Assembly: GCA_020845495.1 (NCBI GenBank)
Contig: JADLFM010000026.1
Span: forward strand, 1-7,455
DNA: 7,455 nucleotides
Origin: Chloroflexota bacterium
Lineage (GTDB): Bacteria > Chloroflexota > UBA6077 > JACCZL01
Direction of reading: 5' to 3'
Of the stretch, positions 6,441-7,455 are shown piece by piece. The first letter of the stretch is position 1, and each line of letters starts with the position of its first letter. Under the pieces are notes generated by a model. That model was not told where the DNA came from. It worked only from the letters and a program-made list of their open reading frames with translations, and searched no databases. The position numbers and the translations under genes were made by a program.

Positions 6441-6797
6441 GCGCTCCGCAGCAGGGAACACGGCAGTCAACGGAGGCTCTTCGGCCTTGAGGCGGTCGCC
6501 GCAGACATCGGCTAGGACCTGCAAGTATGTCTGAACGTCATGGTCATCCATCCCCGCTGGGAGCGCCTCATGGATGATGACAACGCGACGTCCCTGATTG
6601 GGAAGAAGGCGGCCGAGGCAATCCTCTAGGGCATCCCAATTCATGCCGAAGTAGGATGGGAAGGCGAGTTGCTCCGCCAGTGCTGTCAGAAGTTCCGCCT
6701 TACCCCACAGGTGGCTCGGTAGGCGAGCCACCTGTGCTCCGACCAACGCTTGCGGATCGGGCAGTTGGTCTGCAAAAGAGAAGCAGCGCGTTTCCAT
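6393..6797 (-). CDS. Barstar-family immunity protein
   Basis: 134 aa from ATG 6797-6795 (a GTG just before, at 6800, adds one residue). The segment ELLTALAEQLAFPSYFGMNW then DALEDCL aligns with the barstar helix that plugs the barnase active site; Asp55 and Asp59 fall at the places of barstar Asp35 and Asp39, which contact the RNase. A final strand or helix RVVIIHEALPAG and a helix near 95-108 fit the rest of the fold. The start shares one base with the toxin stop (TGATG), so the two are coupled. Barstar binds and neutralises cytoplasmic RNase, here presumably the tip encoded just upstream. The longer length than classic barstar (90 aa) is common among barstar-family proteins. The last 15 codons overlap an attC-like dyad. 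Confidence 0.9.
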   Translation of the reverse strand: METRCFSFADQLPDPQALVGAQVARLPSHLWGKAELLTALAEQLAFPSYFGMNWDALEDCLGRLLPNQGRRVVIIHEALPAGMDDHDVQTYLQVLADVCGDRLKAEEPPLTAVFPAAERARVLQMLGRADPPDE

Positions 6798-7375
6798 CAC
6801 GGGTTAATTCTCGTGAAGCTTGTGTAGTGGTCTCCGGTATAGTAGAGCTCGCCGGCTCGACCTGCGACCACTCGCTGTGGCCCGCGTCCTTTCACGCCCT
6901 CGGTCGGAACGTCGAATTCCCGGTAGTACCCCGCAGGCTTCGCTGGCAGGAGACCCTCTCGGTTCCTGAAGATCGTGCCCTTTTCGCCCTTCGCGATCCG
7001 CTCGATCGTGGGGCCCAGATCGACCGTTCCCTTACCGACGACCTTTCCGAAGGATTCCGCTGTTGCTCCAGCGAGGAACCGAGCGCCTGCCTTGTACGCA
7101 TGACCCGGGCCCGGAGCGAGAGCTCCAGCCAGCGCGAACTGCAGGGCCTCAGCTCCCTCCCCCTCACTCGAGCGAAACGCCTTAACCGTTTGATAGATAT
7201 CGTAAGCGGCGCTGCCGAGCTCAAACAGACCCCAGACGATCAGCGGAAGGGGAACCAGGCCAAACGGATCACTGAAGTTGACCGGATCGCCATTGGCGAA
7301 GCCGTAGAGGTTGAGGCCGCCCGCGAGGCCGATGGGATCTTCTTGGGTAAATGTCCCGCTCGGGGCCCGTCGTAC
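6797..7375 (-). CDS. Orphan RHS tip 1 with barnase-like RNase toxin domain
   Basis: 192 codons open after a TGA at 7378-7376. Order: end of the RHS core (SGTFTQEDPIGLAGGLNLYG, FANGDPVNFSDPFGL), hydrophobic pretoxin part (VPLPLIVWGLFELGSAAYDI), then an RNase domain from about residue 115: GTIFRNREGLLP, GYYREFDVP, RGPQRVV, ELYYTGDHYTSFTRI. This matches barnase/RNase N1, with Glu153, Arg168 and His183 spaced 15 and 15 like barnase Glu73, Arg87 and His102. It would cleave RNA in target cells, with the barstar gene next to it as antidote. No usual start codon lies before or within the core. Relative to copy 1 one base is missing at about 7360-7368, so the frame is not joined to the repeat head. 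It may need recombination with a full rhs gene to be made. Confidence 0.82.
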   Translation of the reverse strand, partial: VRRAPSGTFTQEDPIGLAGGLNLYGFANGDPVNFSDPFGLVPLPLIVWGLFELGSAAYDIYQTVKAFRSSEGEGAEALQFALAGALAPGPGHAYKAGARFLAGATAESFGKVVGKGTVDLGPTIERIAKGEKGTIFRNREGLLPAKPAGYYREFDVPTEGVKGRGPQRVVAGRAGELYYTGDHYTSFTRINP

Positions 7376-7455
7376 TCACCCGGCGCCGCAAGCCGCTGCG
7401 GTTTCGGTCTTTAGCTGCCCCGCATTTCAAAGAGCGGTCGTAATTTGGATGAAAA
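7258..7455 (-). repeat. Head-plus-RHS-core repeat, copy 2 (runs to the edge)
   Basis: Same orientation and content as 6082-6281: TTCATCCAAATTACGACCGC, TAA (7413-7411), hairpin (7401-7386), GTGAGTACGACGGG, then the core to GTCAACTTCAGTGATCCG. Similarity still holds at the window edge, so the true start of the repeat is not seen. The only indel I find is in the GGGAGTCCGAGC stretch of copy 1, which is GGGCCCCGAGC here. Confidence 0.8.
7386..7401 (-). other. Small hairpin in repeat head, copy 2
   Basis: Minus strand CCGCA, loop GCGGCT, TGCGG, the counterpart of 6211-6226 with the middle pair exchanged from G-C to C-G. It follows the TAA at 7413-7411. Confidence 0.4.

Noticed and set aside
6656..7414. 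252 aa plus-strand open frame opposite the barnase tip
   Set aside because: It is the antisense of the RHS core, RNase domain and barstar start, which have clear family motifs on the minus strand.
7381..7455. Open frame reading NYDRSLK ... VSTTG shared by both repeat heads as a small protein
   Set aside because: It runs out of frame with the RHS core, resembles nothing I know and reaches the edge; conservation is equally explained by the repeat DNA itself.

Overview
This is a GC-rich bacterial window of two unlike halves, with every convincing gene on the minus strand. The left and middle (1-4701) hold a compact type II secretion (general secretory pathway) operon, read right to left as gspE, gspG, gspF, gspH, gspI, gspJ, gspK. 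Neighbouring genes overlap, mostly by 4 nt (ATGA or GTGA), so it looks like one translationally coupled unit. GspE is the cytoplasmic motor ATPase, GspF the inner-membrane platform, GspG the major pseudopilin, and H/I/J/K the minor pseudopilins that form the tip of the pseudopilus. gspK runs off the left edge; C, D, L, M and the prepilin peptidase are not in the window. Two oddities are the order E-G-F (G between E and F) and a very short GspH (86 aa).

The right part (about 4860-7455) is an accessory region of displaced RHS C-terminal 'tips'. Going leftward on the minus strand there is: (i) a copy of a ~200 bp repeat, made of a non-RHS 'head' with a stop codon and a hairpin plus the end of the RHS core (the QEDPIGL ... 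DPxGL segment); (ii) a barnase-like RNase domain with its Glu/Arg/His residues, immediately followed by a barstar immunity gene; (iii) an attC-like dyad overlapping the barstar 3' end; (iv) a second copy of the repeat; (v) a second toxin domain of unassigned family, broken by a frameshift, and an overlapping putative immunity gene broken by an in-frame TGA; (vi) a 66 bp palindrome with many features of an integron attC site; (vii) a short remnant of a third, related toxin domain next to the T2SS promoter region. No full-length rhs gene and no integrase are visible.

The most interesting hypothesis is that RHS toxin-tip/immunity pairs are kept here as recombination cassettes, with shared core homology at the 5' side and attC-like elements after the immunity genes. 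The sequence supports the parts; the mechanism is inference.

The organism cannot be named from the window. High GC, a T2SS operon with one set of short pseudopilins and this RHS tip style would suit Gemmatimonadota or a similar soil or environmental phylum. That is a guess from general knowledge.
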